From NCBI GenBank assembly GCA_029582265.1, contig CM055822.1:3841057-3905056 (forward strand): a DNA stretch of 64,000 nt, written 5' to 3'. Under the pieces are notes generated by a model. It ran no database searches and had not been told where the DNA came from. It saw nothing but the letters and a program-made list of their open reading frames with translations. Positions 46,386-57,905 of this stretch are shown one piece after another. Origin of the DNA: Zoroaster sp. YZ-2022. Taxonomy: Eukaryota; Echinodermata; Asteroidea; Forcipulatida; Zoroasteridae. Numbering within the stretch: position 1 is the first letter of the stretch; each line of letters begins with the position of its first letter. Position numbers and translations under genes: made by a program.

Positions 46386-47417
46386 ATTAGTCCATATTGA
46401 CCTAATCAGTGACATTGTGTATACAATCTCTTTACTAGATCAAGTTCTCAACTAACATGTATGCAGGATAATGAATGTTTACAAGATTTAAAGGGAAGGT
46501 ATAGCACTGGTATTTGGTAAATGTCCATTAATTTCATCAACCCTCCAGTTTTTAAGAAATATATCATACAAGTATGAAGGAAGGGTACAAGCACAGGTAT
46601 GCGCTATGTTTTTAAGAAATATAATTATGGTATGAGCAAATATGTGTGCTGTGTCAATAGAAGACACCATTACATTGACAATTCTTAAAAAGGACATTAA
46701 CATGATTCCAACAAATTTCAAATAGAACATTATTTCCACCTTTTTTTTGGGTACACTTAATATCTTTAATGTGCGTTTATACTTTGAGAAGAATACAAAA
46801 CATGTATTGAAACCAATCTATAAATGCTTTATCTCAACTGGTTTGCATATTTCTGAGAAAATTGTGAAAATTCATTTACAATTCCTGACAAAAATCGCAT
46901 GACATGAAACAGTGAACATTTTTTTAAAGTTAATAATAGATTTACTATAACAATGCCTGCATTTGTACCCAAAAAGTCTTGCCCAATGAATAATTTAGTA
47001 GAATACTTTGTGTACTAACTGCCTTTTCACTATATAAACAATGTCTCTAACACTAGTTCCACTGTTTAAAATAGACATGTAATAAATAATCTAAGTTTGA
47101 TATTTTCACACAATGTGTTAAAATTTGTATTTATAAAATCATTCAAATCTTGCCTTTATGAGTATCCTTCAATGTTTCTCTAATGCTATAAGGTATTACA
47201 ATGGACACATTGGGATATACACCACCTCCTCAATGTAGACAGTTTTTGAATGTCAGATGAAATGTTAATCACATGTAAGATGACCCATTGATATTAGGGC
47301 CAACTGTCAATGCTATCCATCATGATTCTAAATATAGACACTGACATCACTGCCTTGAGCCTAATGCAAGAAATGCTGAAGCCATCTTGAAATTTCTTCA
47401 ATTATTTAAAACAAAAT

Positions 47418-47871
47418 GTGACCGTCCACCACGAACGGGCTGTGAAGTCACACATGTTGATTTAGCAGTACGACTTGAAATGCATGAAAAATCAGTCGGT
47501 TGGCCATTTTGGTATTTTTTCAGAAATGAAAAGTTTTAAATATTCTCCTTTAGTTCTGAAAATTTCAGAATTAAATTCAATTTCAAAAATCATGAAATCC
47601 ACGTTTTCTTTCGGGCAATGAGTTCATAAATCTGTACAAAATGTAAGAAACTTACGAAACTGACGTGAGAATCGCACAAGTTTATATGAAAGTGTAAGTA
47701 ATTAGTGTAATGTCTTTGGTACACCATAACTTCGCGTAGGAATGTAGGAATGACTTGTGTTTGGTATCATTTCAAACCTTATGATATACTCTTTCCAAAA
47801 ATATATGAACCTCCAAATGTGAAATTTTCGACTTTACAGCCCCTTTGTGGTGGATGGCCACAAATGTTCAC
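47418..47871. mobile_element. Inverted-repeat MITE
   Basis: Terminal repeats of about 30 bp: TGTGACCGTCCACCACGAAC at left, complement of TGTGGCCATCCACCACAAAG at right, both continuing GGGCTGT. No coding sequence. Confidence 0.7.
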
Positions 47872-48009
47872 AGGATGCAGCATTTATGGCTGATGGGTCA
47901 CGATGGAACCTGAGCAAATACTTACAGGTAGTTTACATGTCTGAATCTTCACACACTCACATTCATGGGATTGTATACTATTGGTGAAATGTCTGTAAAT
48001 GCATCGTTC

Positions 48010-48231
48010 AAGGGGCAGTATCGTCACGATCAGAGCAGACCTTTCAACAGGGCATGGAATCGGTGTCCTAGTTTAAGATGAACACAGTGATTGAAAATTA
48101 CTGGCTCATTTATGCAGCAGCAACGGTAATATAACCTTATCATGTGGTAAACTATTTTCAGTCACTGAGTGAATCTAAAACAAGCACTCCGATTCCATGT
48201 CCTGTTGATCGTGACGATACTGCCCCTTTAA
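48010..48231. mobile_element. GGGGCAGTATCGTCACGATC-family MITE, best copy
   Basis: Left AAGGGGCAGTATCGTCACGA and right ATCGTGACGATACTGCCCCT are almost perfect inverted termini. It lies about 390 bp beyond the stop of the peptidase-like gene, possibly in its 3' region. Confidence 0.82.
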
Positions 48232-48618
48232 TTTGTAAAAAAGAAGAGTTATAGAAACCAACGGTATGTCAGACGGAATAATTTCTCAGGATGTTTAGTA
48301 CCCTCCCCTTCAATTCACATCCAGTAAGTTTTTAAATTATAATTCTATAATGATATATACATGGCTAATTACCAAAAGCTTATATTCCTGTAACAGTGTT
48401 TGTAGGTACACACACACACACTGCCACTAAATCACCAATAGTAATGATCACAGTCTGGGATTATTAAATACCTAATGGAAATCCGACCTAGATGGTCACA
48501 TTGTTAAAAGACCGCTGTGAATCCACTTCTCTTTGGTCTAGCTGATCCTTCAGATGGCCAATCCGAACAGTTTTGATTAACACTATGGTCTGATTCCGGC
48601 CTCTGGATCCGTATTGAG

Positions 48619-51600
48619 TCAGGAATCAGGCATGGCAAGAAAAGGCAATTCAGGTTCTTCCACCAATAGTCTGTAGGCATGTTTATTTTCCTTCCTCACG
48701 CACAGGGTAATGCCCGACTTGTAAACGGCCGGTATGCAAATATGACTCTTGAATAGCCAATCAGCAAGGAGACCCACTGGACGACGGTCTGGTGATTGGC
48801 TGTATGGTTCAGGTTCGCTTAGCATCTTCTTGACTTGTCCTATATGTGGGACAAAGAAATTGATTAAAAACAGATATCTAACAGTCATCATCAGGGGATC
48901 TGGTTGGCATAGTGGTAATTTCCTCGCCTTTCACCTTGGTGGACCCAGGTTCAAATCCCTCTCGGGACTGAGCTGACATGTGGATTGGGTTTTCAGTCCC
49001 TACCTCATTGTGGTTTGTTTATGTCGGAATATGTCAGGGCATGATAATACTACCCATAATGCCTAGCAGCCCCATGTATATAACAAAAGTCCCATAATTT
49101 ATAACCTTGATACAACATACTGTGTATTGTTTCTGTTACGCAATAACGTAAACAATCCAAGGTCGAGTGTGGAAATTATAAATAATGTGTTAATATTTGG
49201 ACAGCTGGTAGAATCATTAGTATCATGTGTAACATCTGTCCAATTGTTGCTTGCCCTATTGCTGGTCCTATGAGCACAATTAGCTTGCGGCTGTCGCAGT
49301 CGCGCCATGGTGCCACTGCCATGTAACATGTTAATGCTATTACATGCATAGGCATATCGCTGTATCGCTATCGCTATCGCTGTCGGTACATACGACCTCA
49401 GATTCAGAGGCTTTACTGTCGTTTTTACCCTGAAAATCACTACTTCCATCACTGTCAGTGTATTCAAAGTTCAAACATTGTCTCCATCACCGTCTCCATC
49501 ATCACTGTCCACGTCATAATTCCAAGAAAATAGCATGCATTGTGCATCGTTTATTGTGAGTGTCCTGAAGGTTGCTATTTTTAAACACACACCGTATGTA
49601 AACCGCATGTGTAATCAATGTTAACAATCAACACATTCGCAAGGTTTTGGAGTATTTGGTCTGTTCTCATTGTCCGCTCTCAAGCTGATATATCGGCTAA
49701 ACATCTTGAAAGAGTTAAGCCTCTCTGGATCTGCCCCCGAAAGTATTAAAACAAATATATACGGGATGCTTCTTAATAACAAACCTCTTGGGTTTCTTAT
49801 TGTCTCACCTTCAACATCCATTTCCCTCCATCGTGGATCAGAATGTTTGGAAAGAACTTTCAAGTCCATTCCCTCCTCCCACCGACTAATTACATCCACT
49901 CGTCGAATCTGCCATTAACAAATATTAAGAAAAGGTTTGGACAAAGATCTGAAAACATTATGTAAATCATGGAATACTTCACAACTACATTTTCGAATTT
50001 ATTTGTCAAGAAAAATGTCCTTAGATTGTGGTTTTTTGACCATTTATTTGAGAACACTTTGATGATGAATTACTAACCATAAGTACTGAGTCACTGCTTA
50101 TATAATGGAGAAAGTTTGATGTCATCTCTACTGAGAGTGGATTACACATGTGAATCCCCGTTTCATTTGCTCCATAAATCATCTGGTGATGCCAAGCATC
50201 AGGAATGCTGGTCTCGCCATTGACTACATGCTGAAGATTGAGGGTTGCTATGGGTACAACTCCTGGAAATTAACAGGAAACGAAGAAATTACTTGGATGA
50301 TATGGTTCAAGTGAAACTTTGTGTGGAAAAAAAACTGAACTGAACTGCCTGGAACTGTCCAATGGAATAACTTCTGATGATGTTTGCTACCATTACCATC
50401 TCAAGTAACTTTCATGTGAGTAATGCTGTTCGTCGCCTAGGGTACTCCCAATATGGTACCCAGGCAATCTCAATCCTATGTAATAAGTCCTTACTCTATG
50501 GAAAGGGGGCTTTTATGATTGCCTAGGTACCATTGCGAAGTACAACAAGCCCTTTAGCGTAAGTAAACTTTTAGATAATAATTCAGCCAGTTTCTATGTG
50601 GCTGATAACACTGGTCAACAATTTTTTTAAAGTTGTCTGCTTCGGAGATAAAATGTGCCATTTATTATGGATTTTGATGTGCTGAATTCAAATATGACAA
50701 TTAAAATTGCTGATTGGCTACTGTTTCCAAGATATTTAAGTTTTTACATTTTACGTACCATGTATATGGTGTACATAGCAGATTTTTAATCATGAATTAT
50801 CATACGCTATTCCCATACGTGTACACATGTACATGTAGATCTTGAAAACTAGAGCCAATCAACAATTTTAAGCATCATTTCCATTCTCAGTGACCCATAA
50901 TTAGTCAAGTTTGACTTCATTTGTTTTGGAAGCATTTTGGCAGTAGACCAGTGTAACCAATGGATGTAAGCCCTCTTTTTCATTATCATCATCAATGTCT
51001 TGTCAACCTATGGCAAGCAGAACCTGGGTCCACAGAAGTGGAAGATGAGAAAAGTACAACTCACGTCAACATGACCCCTCAAAATTATCATCCTTGTCTC
51101 TTGTGGTTCTGTTTTGTTCCAACTATGGTATTAGCCCAACTGTAGTTGGGCCACCCCAACTAGTGGCAGTTTTGGCAGTTGGGCCAACAAGATCACAACA
51201 CTGTACTACAGTTGAGCCTGTCCAAACTATAGTGTTGCAGTTGGGCCTACAAGACCACAACACAATGACCGTGTTGGTGACTAACGGGGGAGTTGACAAG
51301 ATCAGACTGACATGACTGAGGAAGTCATCGTATACCAAAAATGCCTGATTTTTCATGAAATAAATATCCTGGAATAATTTGAAGTATATGTCCATCATCA
51401 TCTATATGTTCTCCACCTTACTGGGTAGGTAAGATTACATTATTGGTTATATTGAATGAGAAAAAGTGGCGGTCAGATACGACATTCTACCCTTCCACCT
51501 TACTGAGTAGGTAAGATTACATTATTGGTTATATTGAATGAGAAAAAGTGGCAGTCGGATATGACATTCTACCCGAAATAAACAAGGGAGCTCATTACCA

Positions 51601-52525
51601 AGGTTGATCCATCCTGACAACCACTTCTGCACATCCACTTGCCGCTCTGGATAAAAGTGAAAGAACCTTGCAAAGACCTCCCCGTCGGATGCTTTGTCCA
51701 GTCCTTCGATAATGTCTGTGTGCGTCACCCCGGCAACACTCCTTGAGAAGAGGTACTCTGGAAGAGGAGCATCGCTCGCTCGTAACCTTGTGTTTACTGT
51801 CGAGGCAACATGCTCTTGATCTCTGGGGACTTGTAATGCTTTCTTTAAAGAGTAAAATATACAAAAACAGTAAATAAAAAACTTGAGGTTGTGACTTTGG
51901 GAGTTGTGTGATTTTTGTTTATATTCTGCTGACTGTGCTGTTGCTCTTAGAAATTGAAAAGTGTGGAGAAAATAAAGGAATGGGAAAAAACTGCCACTTT
52001 TTAAGTTAAAAAATGATTCTATCGATTTTTGGGGGTACAGAAAGTGAAAATTATCTTTAAAATACACTTTTATGATGGTTTTCGGACTTTATTTCCCTTC
52101 AGAAAATAGAAGGATCCTATTATAGTTGCCACTGCGCATGTACAATAACCGTGTTAGTCACTTATGGGGGAGTTGACAAGATCAGACCATAGAGGAAGGA
52201 AGTCATCGTATACCAAAAATGCCTGATTTTTCATGAAATGAATATCCTGGAATAATTTGAAGTATATGTCCATCATCATCCATATATTCTCCACCTTACC
52301 AGGTAGGTAATATTACATTATTGGTTATACTGAATGAGAAAAATTGGCGGTCGGATACGACATTCTACCCACATTACCACGTACCAGTGTGTTAATGACT
52401 GCTGTTGCACCACAAGCCGACGCTCCGATTTGTGTAACTTGCTTGCTTTCAGCTTCATCTGGGGTCCACAGAAAATCACCCCGTCTAGTCATCATGGAAG
52501 TTTCTGAAGATGGATCCCCCATCAT
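48619..52525 (-). CDS. Uncharacterised C39-like (papain-fold) cysteine-peptidase-type protein, five exons
   Basis: Minus-strand exons are 52525..52385, 51842..51599, 50262..50078, 49908..49809 and 48839..48619, 891 nt and 296 aa in total. Junction phases match throughout (0, 1, 0, 1). Donors are GTACGT, GTAATG, GTTAGT and GTGAGA; each acceptor ends in AG. An in-frame TAG directly precedes the first ATG. Exon 1 holds QIGASACGATAVINTL (Q32, C38), a papain/C39-type oxyanion-Gln and nucleophile-Cys motif. Exon 3 holds WHHQMIYGANETGIHMCNPL, matching the C39-like H-hydrophobic-YG...G(I/V)..NP block (H153 or H154, N169). Exon 2 holds RFFHFYPERQVDVQKWLSGW and exon 4 WEEGMDLKVL. There is no signal peptide or membrane segment, so it is probably intracellular. 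I cannot name an orthologue. Substrate and activity are unknown; the fold assignment is motif-based. Confidence 0.88.
48893..49085 (+). mobile_element. SINE-like unit with tRNA promoter boxes
   Basis: TGGCATAGTGGTAATTTCC followed by GGTTCAAATCC fits A- and B-box spacing, with about 130 bp of body of unknown origin behind it. Lies in intron 4 of the peptidase-like gene in the opposite orientation. Confidence 0.5.
50263..51598 (-). other. Intron 2 of the peptidase-like gene, with dispersed and duplicated blocks
   Basis: This intron contains an inverted dispersed repeat (50600..50960, shared with 20765..21105), a stretch with several TTGGGC/GCCCAA words (51110..51260), and a block of about 230 bp next to the donor (51263..51492, with a partial tandem copy to 51574). 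That block is also present next to the donor of intron 1 (52141..52375). Confidence 0.8.
50600..50960. repeat. Dispersed repeat, copy 2 (inverted)
   Basis: Opposite orientation to 20765..21105, with TAAAGTTGTCTGCTTCGGAG and ATAATTAGTCAAGTTTGACT. In intron 2 of the peptidase-like gene. Confidence 0.85.
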
Positions 52526-53270
52526 CTAATGCCCATCTACCCAGGCAGTAGCGAGCTACCCGGTACCCTGCCAGGCGCTGGCGGTCCAATTTGTCCAAGT
52601 CGCCTACGCTAGCGCTAACTTTAGCCTTGGCTTAGCTAGGCGTCAAACTTCAATCAGTATTCGACTACAAAGTACTCGATCCGATACCCCACAAATTGTT
52701 GATTAATAGGAACACTGACATCACATTCACACAGATTCAAAGTTAAAAACTGGCTATAAACAAATGCGTTTTTCCATTTCTTTTGCTATAAATAAACTGC
52801 AACCATGTCCATGTACATTATGTACAGTATATTGTAATGAGCGCACCATGATATAGTTCGTATGGCGACCTGTCAAATGCTGTTTATTTTCCCTGTATGT
52901 ACATGTATGAAGTCTAGGTTCTCGTGCAGAATGTTGTAAACACTCCACTCCAGGACTATTAGGCGAAGTAAAAAAAAAACATGTTTAGCGTCCCGCCCAC
53001 TTCCTTTTTGGGGGCCGCATGGATTTATTTTTTATTTTTACCAATTCAAAATGAGATTAAAAAAACGTAAAATGTCAACCGATCCATCGGAAAATAAAAT
53101 ACTTGCAAGTCAGAACTTCTAATTTATAGATTCTGTCGGTCCAGTCGACCGTACAATTGTGCAATCTCCAGTCCAAGTACGTACGTTTTTGCATGGCCCC
53201 ATCCGTGTGTTTCGGGTTTAATATTTCCCGCCGTGCGTGGCCAAGCCATCCTTGTGTACGAATTCGAGTC

Positions 53271-53360
53271 AACTCGTACCCCAACCAACTCGTACCCAAC
53301 CAACTCGTACCCCGACCAACTCGTACCCAACCAACTCGTACCCCAACCAACTCGTACTCG
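53271..53360. repeat. 17-18-bp minisatellite
   Basis: Unit CCAACCAACTCGTACCC, about five copies, inside the MULE-like element. The reading frames here are repeat translations. Confidence 0.9.
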
Positions 53361-53381
53361 TATATTAGAAGAAAATGGAAT

Positions 53382-53735
53382 TTTGGTGTGTCGTTTTTAC
53401 CCGTAACTTTTGAAAACCTTACAAAATGTTATTAGAATAAATTAAGTAAGTTGAGTTTCCCAGGATTTAAAATTATGTGAAAATTCCCAATTTTTAAGAA
53501 AATCAAATTAATTTTTTTTTTAAATTTTGGTGTGTCGTTTTTACCCGTAACTTTTGAAAACCGTAGAAAATATTATTAAAATAAATTAAGTAAGTTGAAT
53601 TTCCCAGGTTTTAAAATTATATGAACATTCCCAATTTTTAAGAAAATCAAATTAAAAAAAAAGAAGAATTTTGGTGTATCGTTTTTACCCGTAACTTTTA
53701 AAAACCTTGGATGATATTATTTGAATAAATTTAAT
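53382..53735. repeat. 142-bp tandem repeat, 2.5 copies
   Basis: Units starting TTTTGGTGTGTCGTTTTTAC at 53382, 53524 and about 53667, each with CCCGTAACTTTTGAAAACC. Confidence 0.9.
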
Positions 53736-54300
53736 TAAGGACATGTTATGTAATCTCTCTTTTGAACGTGTGGTGGCCCTGAAAAGGGCCGTTGGTTTTG
53801 TTGTTTAGAGACTGTAGGGAACGGCAAGTCCCACGGACTTTGGCACTTACGCCAAACTGCCTGAGCTGATTCGTAGTCCATGACGATCTGCTGGATTCTA
53901 TTTTTACCTCCATGGTGTGACCTTGACGGCAACTGCTTCTTCACGCACGGCCCTCAAAACCTTCCGGTCGTCACGCTTGGTCCGTCTTGACATCATGCAA
54001 AACGCCAGCGGTATCTGTTTCAGGGAACCGGAGTCCCCCTTCACAAATGCATGGATGCCAAACATCTGTGTAAACGGCTTGGAGATAACCTTCAATGTCG
54101 CATCCAATTACCATGACTTGGCCTTGTCCAAAATCGCCACCTGTTCTTGCGTCATAAAAACTACGACGATGTCCTTCGATAAAAAGTTCTCGGGAATAAA
54201 GTCCATCGCCAACTCAAAAAACAAAGACGCCGGATGGGTCTGCTGGACGCTGCCCCTGCCGCGGCCTGGTTGGCTGTGCGGGCTAGAGCGATGAGGTCAT
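53735..54300 (-). pseudogene. MULE-domain transposase fragment, broken
   Basis: Minus-strand frames read MDFIPENFLSKDIVVVFMTQ, a stop after AKSW, then LDATLKVISKPFTQMFGIHAF, LKQIPLAFCMMSRRTKRDDR and, in another frame, QQIVMDYESA. The D-A-T-(F/L)-K-V...Q-L/M-F block and the V-M-D-Y/F-E block are typical of the MULE transposase core, each with a conserved acidic residue. One stop codon and at least one frame break (near 53900, coinciding with an inserted TGGAGGTAAAAATAG stretch) show it is inactive. It may represent the family that mobilised the 9-bp-duplication MITEs here, but terminal sequences differ, so that link is inference. Confidence 0.7.
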
Positions 54301-54908
54301 TAACGTCAGTCATCACTAGACCTGGTGGGCGAATAGTGACATTTACTATTCGATTAAATCGCGCGGCAACATTTGGCGAATATTCGACTATTCGCGAATA
54401 GTTGGCAAAAATTTTCCCGCGGTTTATAAGCACGTGCCCATTTCCGCGTGTCGTGATTGGATAGATTTGCATAGTTGCTATTTTATTATTTTGGCTGTTC
54501 AAACATGAATATGTTCATTGTTGCATATTCATAATTTTGGGGTCGATGTTTCACTATGGTTTCACTGGTGCCCGTCTATGGAAAAGAAACACCTGTCTAT
54601 TGGTGTTTCCTTGTACGAACGAATGACAATGGTACTACTAATGTTAGTCTGATTTCCCGGACCGGATACGTACATTTTATCGTCGTTGCCAAGTCAGGGA
54701 ACAGACGGTATGAGCTCATGCAAGAGTGCGCACGCGCACGTTCCATTAGACTCGGGGACAAGTCGTTAGACAGTCGTGTTTTGTCTGTAGGCACCGCCGT
54801 ATACCACCGCAGAACACTGTTGAGGCTAGCGGCAACTAAACTCGGCTAATTATCGACTTGATTTCAAGTATAACATTCCATGAATGACGTGTTTCTCACA
54901 ACCACATG

Positions 54909-55602
54909 CAGTGCTTCCACTTTCAAGGAAATTTCCTTATTTTAAGGAAATTTTGAAATGTTTTGACGCTCTAAGGAAATTTCTGAGGAAATAAAGAAAT
55001 CTAAGGAAATCTAAGGAAATGCCGTAAATTCTAAGGAATGTTCGTAAATATTCGATATTTTTTTACGAAATAATGTTGCATAAAAATTAACACTTATTAT
55101 ACCCTCGGTCAGTTTGCGCGCTGTAGCATTGACGCAGATTTGACTAGGCACGGCACAAACAGCCTAGTTGCCGGCCGCATGTTAGGCACAGCCATGGGCT
55201 AGTCTAAGCATGACGTCAGATTTTCATGCTACCTAGGCTGGCCTACGCACATGTACATGTATGTACATGTATGTCTGGTAAGTGACCACCGCGGGCTCGC
55301 ATTTAAAGAATAACGTTACATTAGGCTGCAGGGCACCAACTGATGGGGAAGGCGTGCAAAAATGCTTATTTTCCCATGAATTGACTTTCCATTTTGAAAG
55401 GTTTTGCGCTTTTTTTCAACAGCATGCACTTCTTATGGCCTACTGCAACTTTCACATATGCAAACTGTGTATGCATACAGGGGCTAATACACTTTTGATG
55501 ATTGAAGTAAAACTAAGGAACATCGGGAAAAAAATCTAAGGAAATCTAAGGAAATGTTTCTGTAAATCTAAGGAAATGTAGATTTGAAAAGTGGAAGCAC
55601 TG
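54909..55602. mobile_element. hAT-type MITE nested in the MULE-like element
   Basis: Ends CAGTGCTTCCACTTTC and complement GAAAAGTGGAAGCACTG. Flanked by ACCACATG at 54901..54908 and 55603..55610, a perfect 8-bp duplication. Many CTAAGGAAAT repeats lie near both ends. Confidence 0.88.
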
Positions 55603-56589
55603 ACCACATGTACATGTACATGTACATATACATGTGACAGTACAGCTAGCTACATGATCGGCTGCCGATGTGTTGTTAGCACTTGTCAAATTTAACAAAT
55701 TTAAAAGGCTCAAAATGGTTTTCGTGAGCTACAGGGTTTTTAATACTGAACAAACTATTTAATAAAACCACTGTAATTTTGTAAACATGTTCAATGTCTT
55801 GTCCAACATGTTTCTTTCATTATTGTGTGTTTGAACAGTGGAAAAACCAATGGTTGTTCGAAATTTAAATAAGAATGGCGGCCATCTTGAAAATAAAAAA
55901 TAAAAAATAAAAAGCCCCTCCTCCTTCCTTTTTTTTCAGAAACCCGGACGCTAAACATGTTTTTTTTTACTCGGCCTTATTCCCAGGCTTAAAGGGCCTT
56001 TTTTTTGTGCATGATGACTGGATTTTTCATCATAATTCGAGTAGTAGACGGTTTATGATTGCACCATCTTCTGTTTGCAATCGGATATAAGAATTGTGTA
56101 AAGATTTATATTGCCCATATATTTTGTTATTATATTGCGAGTTGATATTGCTACAATTAACTTTTTAGACATTAATGTGATACAAAACATGTGTAAATAA
56201 CCAGAGAAAAAAAAACACGGGCCAAAATTGTTATTTTCTTGTATTTTTTTAAAAGTTGTATTAGATATTGCTCAATAAATTTAATCATAGGCTATATCTT
56301 TTAATCATTTTTTGTTGGAGTGTTCCACAGAAATTTCGTTTGAATATGAAACGACTCAAGGATCAAGGTTGATGGATATGTACATGTACACCACTGATAT
56401 TCTATACACAAACACAGTAGATTGAAATATGGGTTGATGTGAAGAGACAGAACCATACTAGCTGTCACAGAAACAGCTGTTACATTCTACCCGGATTCAT
56501 TTCTAACAATAACAAATTTGGTGTGGTCGAAATTAATGTCCCTGGACAGGTCTAAAAACTCTACCCCATTTCCCCTTAAACCCCCAAAC

Positions 56590-56880
56590 ACCCTAAAAAT
56601 AAACAAACAAACCCGACAACCCAACGGACAAACAAACAAACACCCCAACAAATGAACAAAACAGACAAACATCTAACAAACACCTATACAAACAGCCCAA
56701 TAAACTAAAGCAAGCAAACAAACAAACAAACAAAATGACAAACATCCAACAAACACACAAACGAACAAACATCCAAACGGACAAACAGACAAACAAATTA
56801 AGAAACACCTATACAAACAGCCCAATAAACAAAAGCAAGCAAACAAACAAACAGACATAAAACAAACAAAAACAACGAAC
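56590..56880. repeat. AAAC-rich low-complexity tract
   Basis: Repeated AACAAACAAACA and CACCTATACAAACAGCCCAA units. The Cys/Phe/Leu-rich frames on the minus strand come from this composition. Confidence 0.85.
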
Positions 56881-56959
56881 ATGCAACATAAATACCATCA
56901 AAAATCAATACACACAACATAAAACATGAAAGAAAGAGTAAACAAGACATATGGCCAAG

Positions 56960-57290
56960 AGTCTCCGGTTTCTGGTCATAGGTCGACTTGAAAATCGGTG
57001 CGGTGACGCGCATTTATTTTTTTGTTAATCTGTTGTTTTTAAATATAACTGTACATGTTAACATGTAGGCCGATACGCGGTTATTGGAACCAGACCAAAT
57101 TTCACAAACACAAACTATGGTGGTGGCTAAGATAGGCCGCACACGTTGGGCAAACGTTCATACCCCTATCGATTCAGCAATTTTGGCTGCAATCGGACAT
57201 CGTTTCATAGCAAAAAAGAAGAAAAGTAAAAATGCCGACGAGCGAGTCTGAAGCGACGTGCGTGGACACCAGAAACCGGAGCCTTATTTG
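56960..57290. mobile_element. Possible inverted-repeat element
   Basis: CTCCGGTTTCTGGT at 56966 and its complement ACCAGAAACCGGAG at 57265 face each other about 300 bp apart. Only about 16 bp match, so this is tentative. Confidence 0.4.
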
Positions 57291-57541
57291 GTCTATACAC
57301 TCATTAAACTTCAAAGTGTTACTATCGTACAATTCTACAAAAAGGACACTTCATAATTAAGAAGGAAATTTTATTTTGAAATCAGTTGATTTTGAAATGG
57401 GTCTCACTGGTGGTGGAGTTTGCCCTACATTTAATATCTTTTGCATTTGTTTACTGAAATAGAGTTTGCACATAAAACATTCCAGCAATTTGCAAAACAT
57501 CATTTTGCTTTAAATAACCTTGAAGTGGAGTACTTGTAAAA

Positions 57542-57905
57542 GTTGAGCAGGGTGTCTAGCCAAATTATTGTAGGGGGTTAGGGCAGCTTCACACTTGGAC
57601 AACTGATGGATGTTGTTGCATTGAGCAGAGTGTCTCGTCAGTTATTGAAGGGGGTGAGGGCAGCTTCACACTTGGACAACTGATGGATGTTGTTGCATTG
57701 AGCAGTGTCTCGTCAGTTATTGAAGGGGGTGAGGGCAGCTTCACACTTGGACAACTGATGGATGTTGTTGCATTGAACAGAGTGTCTAGCCAGTTATAGA
57801 AGGGGTTAGGGCAGCTTCACACTTGGACAACTGATGGATGTTGTTGCATTGAACAGAGTGTCTCGTCAGTTATTGAAGGGGGTTAGGGCAGCTTCACACT
57901 TAGGG
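57542..57905. repeat. 76-bp tandem repeat, five copies
   Basis: CAGCTTCACACTTGGACAAC recurs at 57584, 57661, 57736 and 57812 (partial at 57889). GTGTCTCGTCAGTTATTGAA lies in each unit. Confidence 0.92.

Larger units (their letters stand above)
45345..48009. other. Intergenic region between DAD1 and the peptidase-like gene
   Basis: The DAD1 upstream region is at the left. A 13-bp-arm hairpin lies at 45752-45781, a G run at 46225, a LINE scrap at 46293 and a MITE at 47418. Otherwise AT-rich. Confidence 0.5.
52951..55988. mobile_element. MULE-like 3-kb element with decayed transposase
   Basis: Inverted terminal repeats share an A run followed by ACATGTTTAGCGTCC (52971..52994; complement at 55946..55970). 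Inside are a 17-bp minisatellite, a 142-bp tandem repeat, a MULE-type transposase fragment on the minus strand and a nested hAT MITE. No certain flanking duplication was seen. Confidence 0.65.

Noticed and set aside
54556..54849. 97-codon plus-strand frame inside the MULE-like element
   Set aside because: No motif recognised, and it lies on the strand opposite the transposase fragment. Probably chance or a decayed remnant.
56487..57013. Overlapping minus-strand Cys/Phe/Leu-rich frames
   Set aside because: They follow from AAAC-repeat composition. No motif, start context or splice signal supports a gene.
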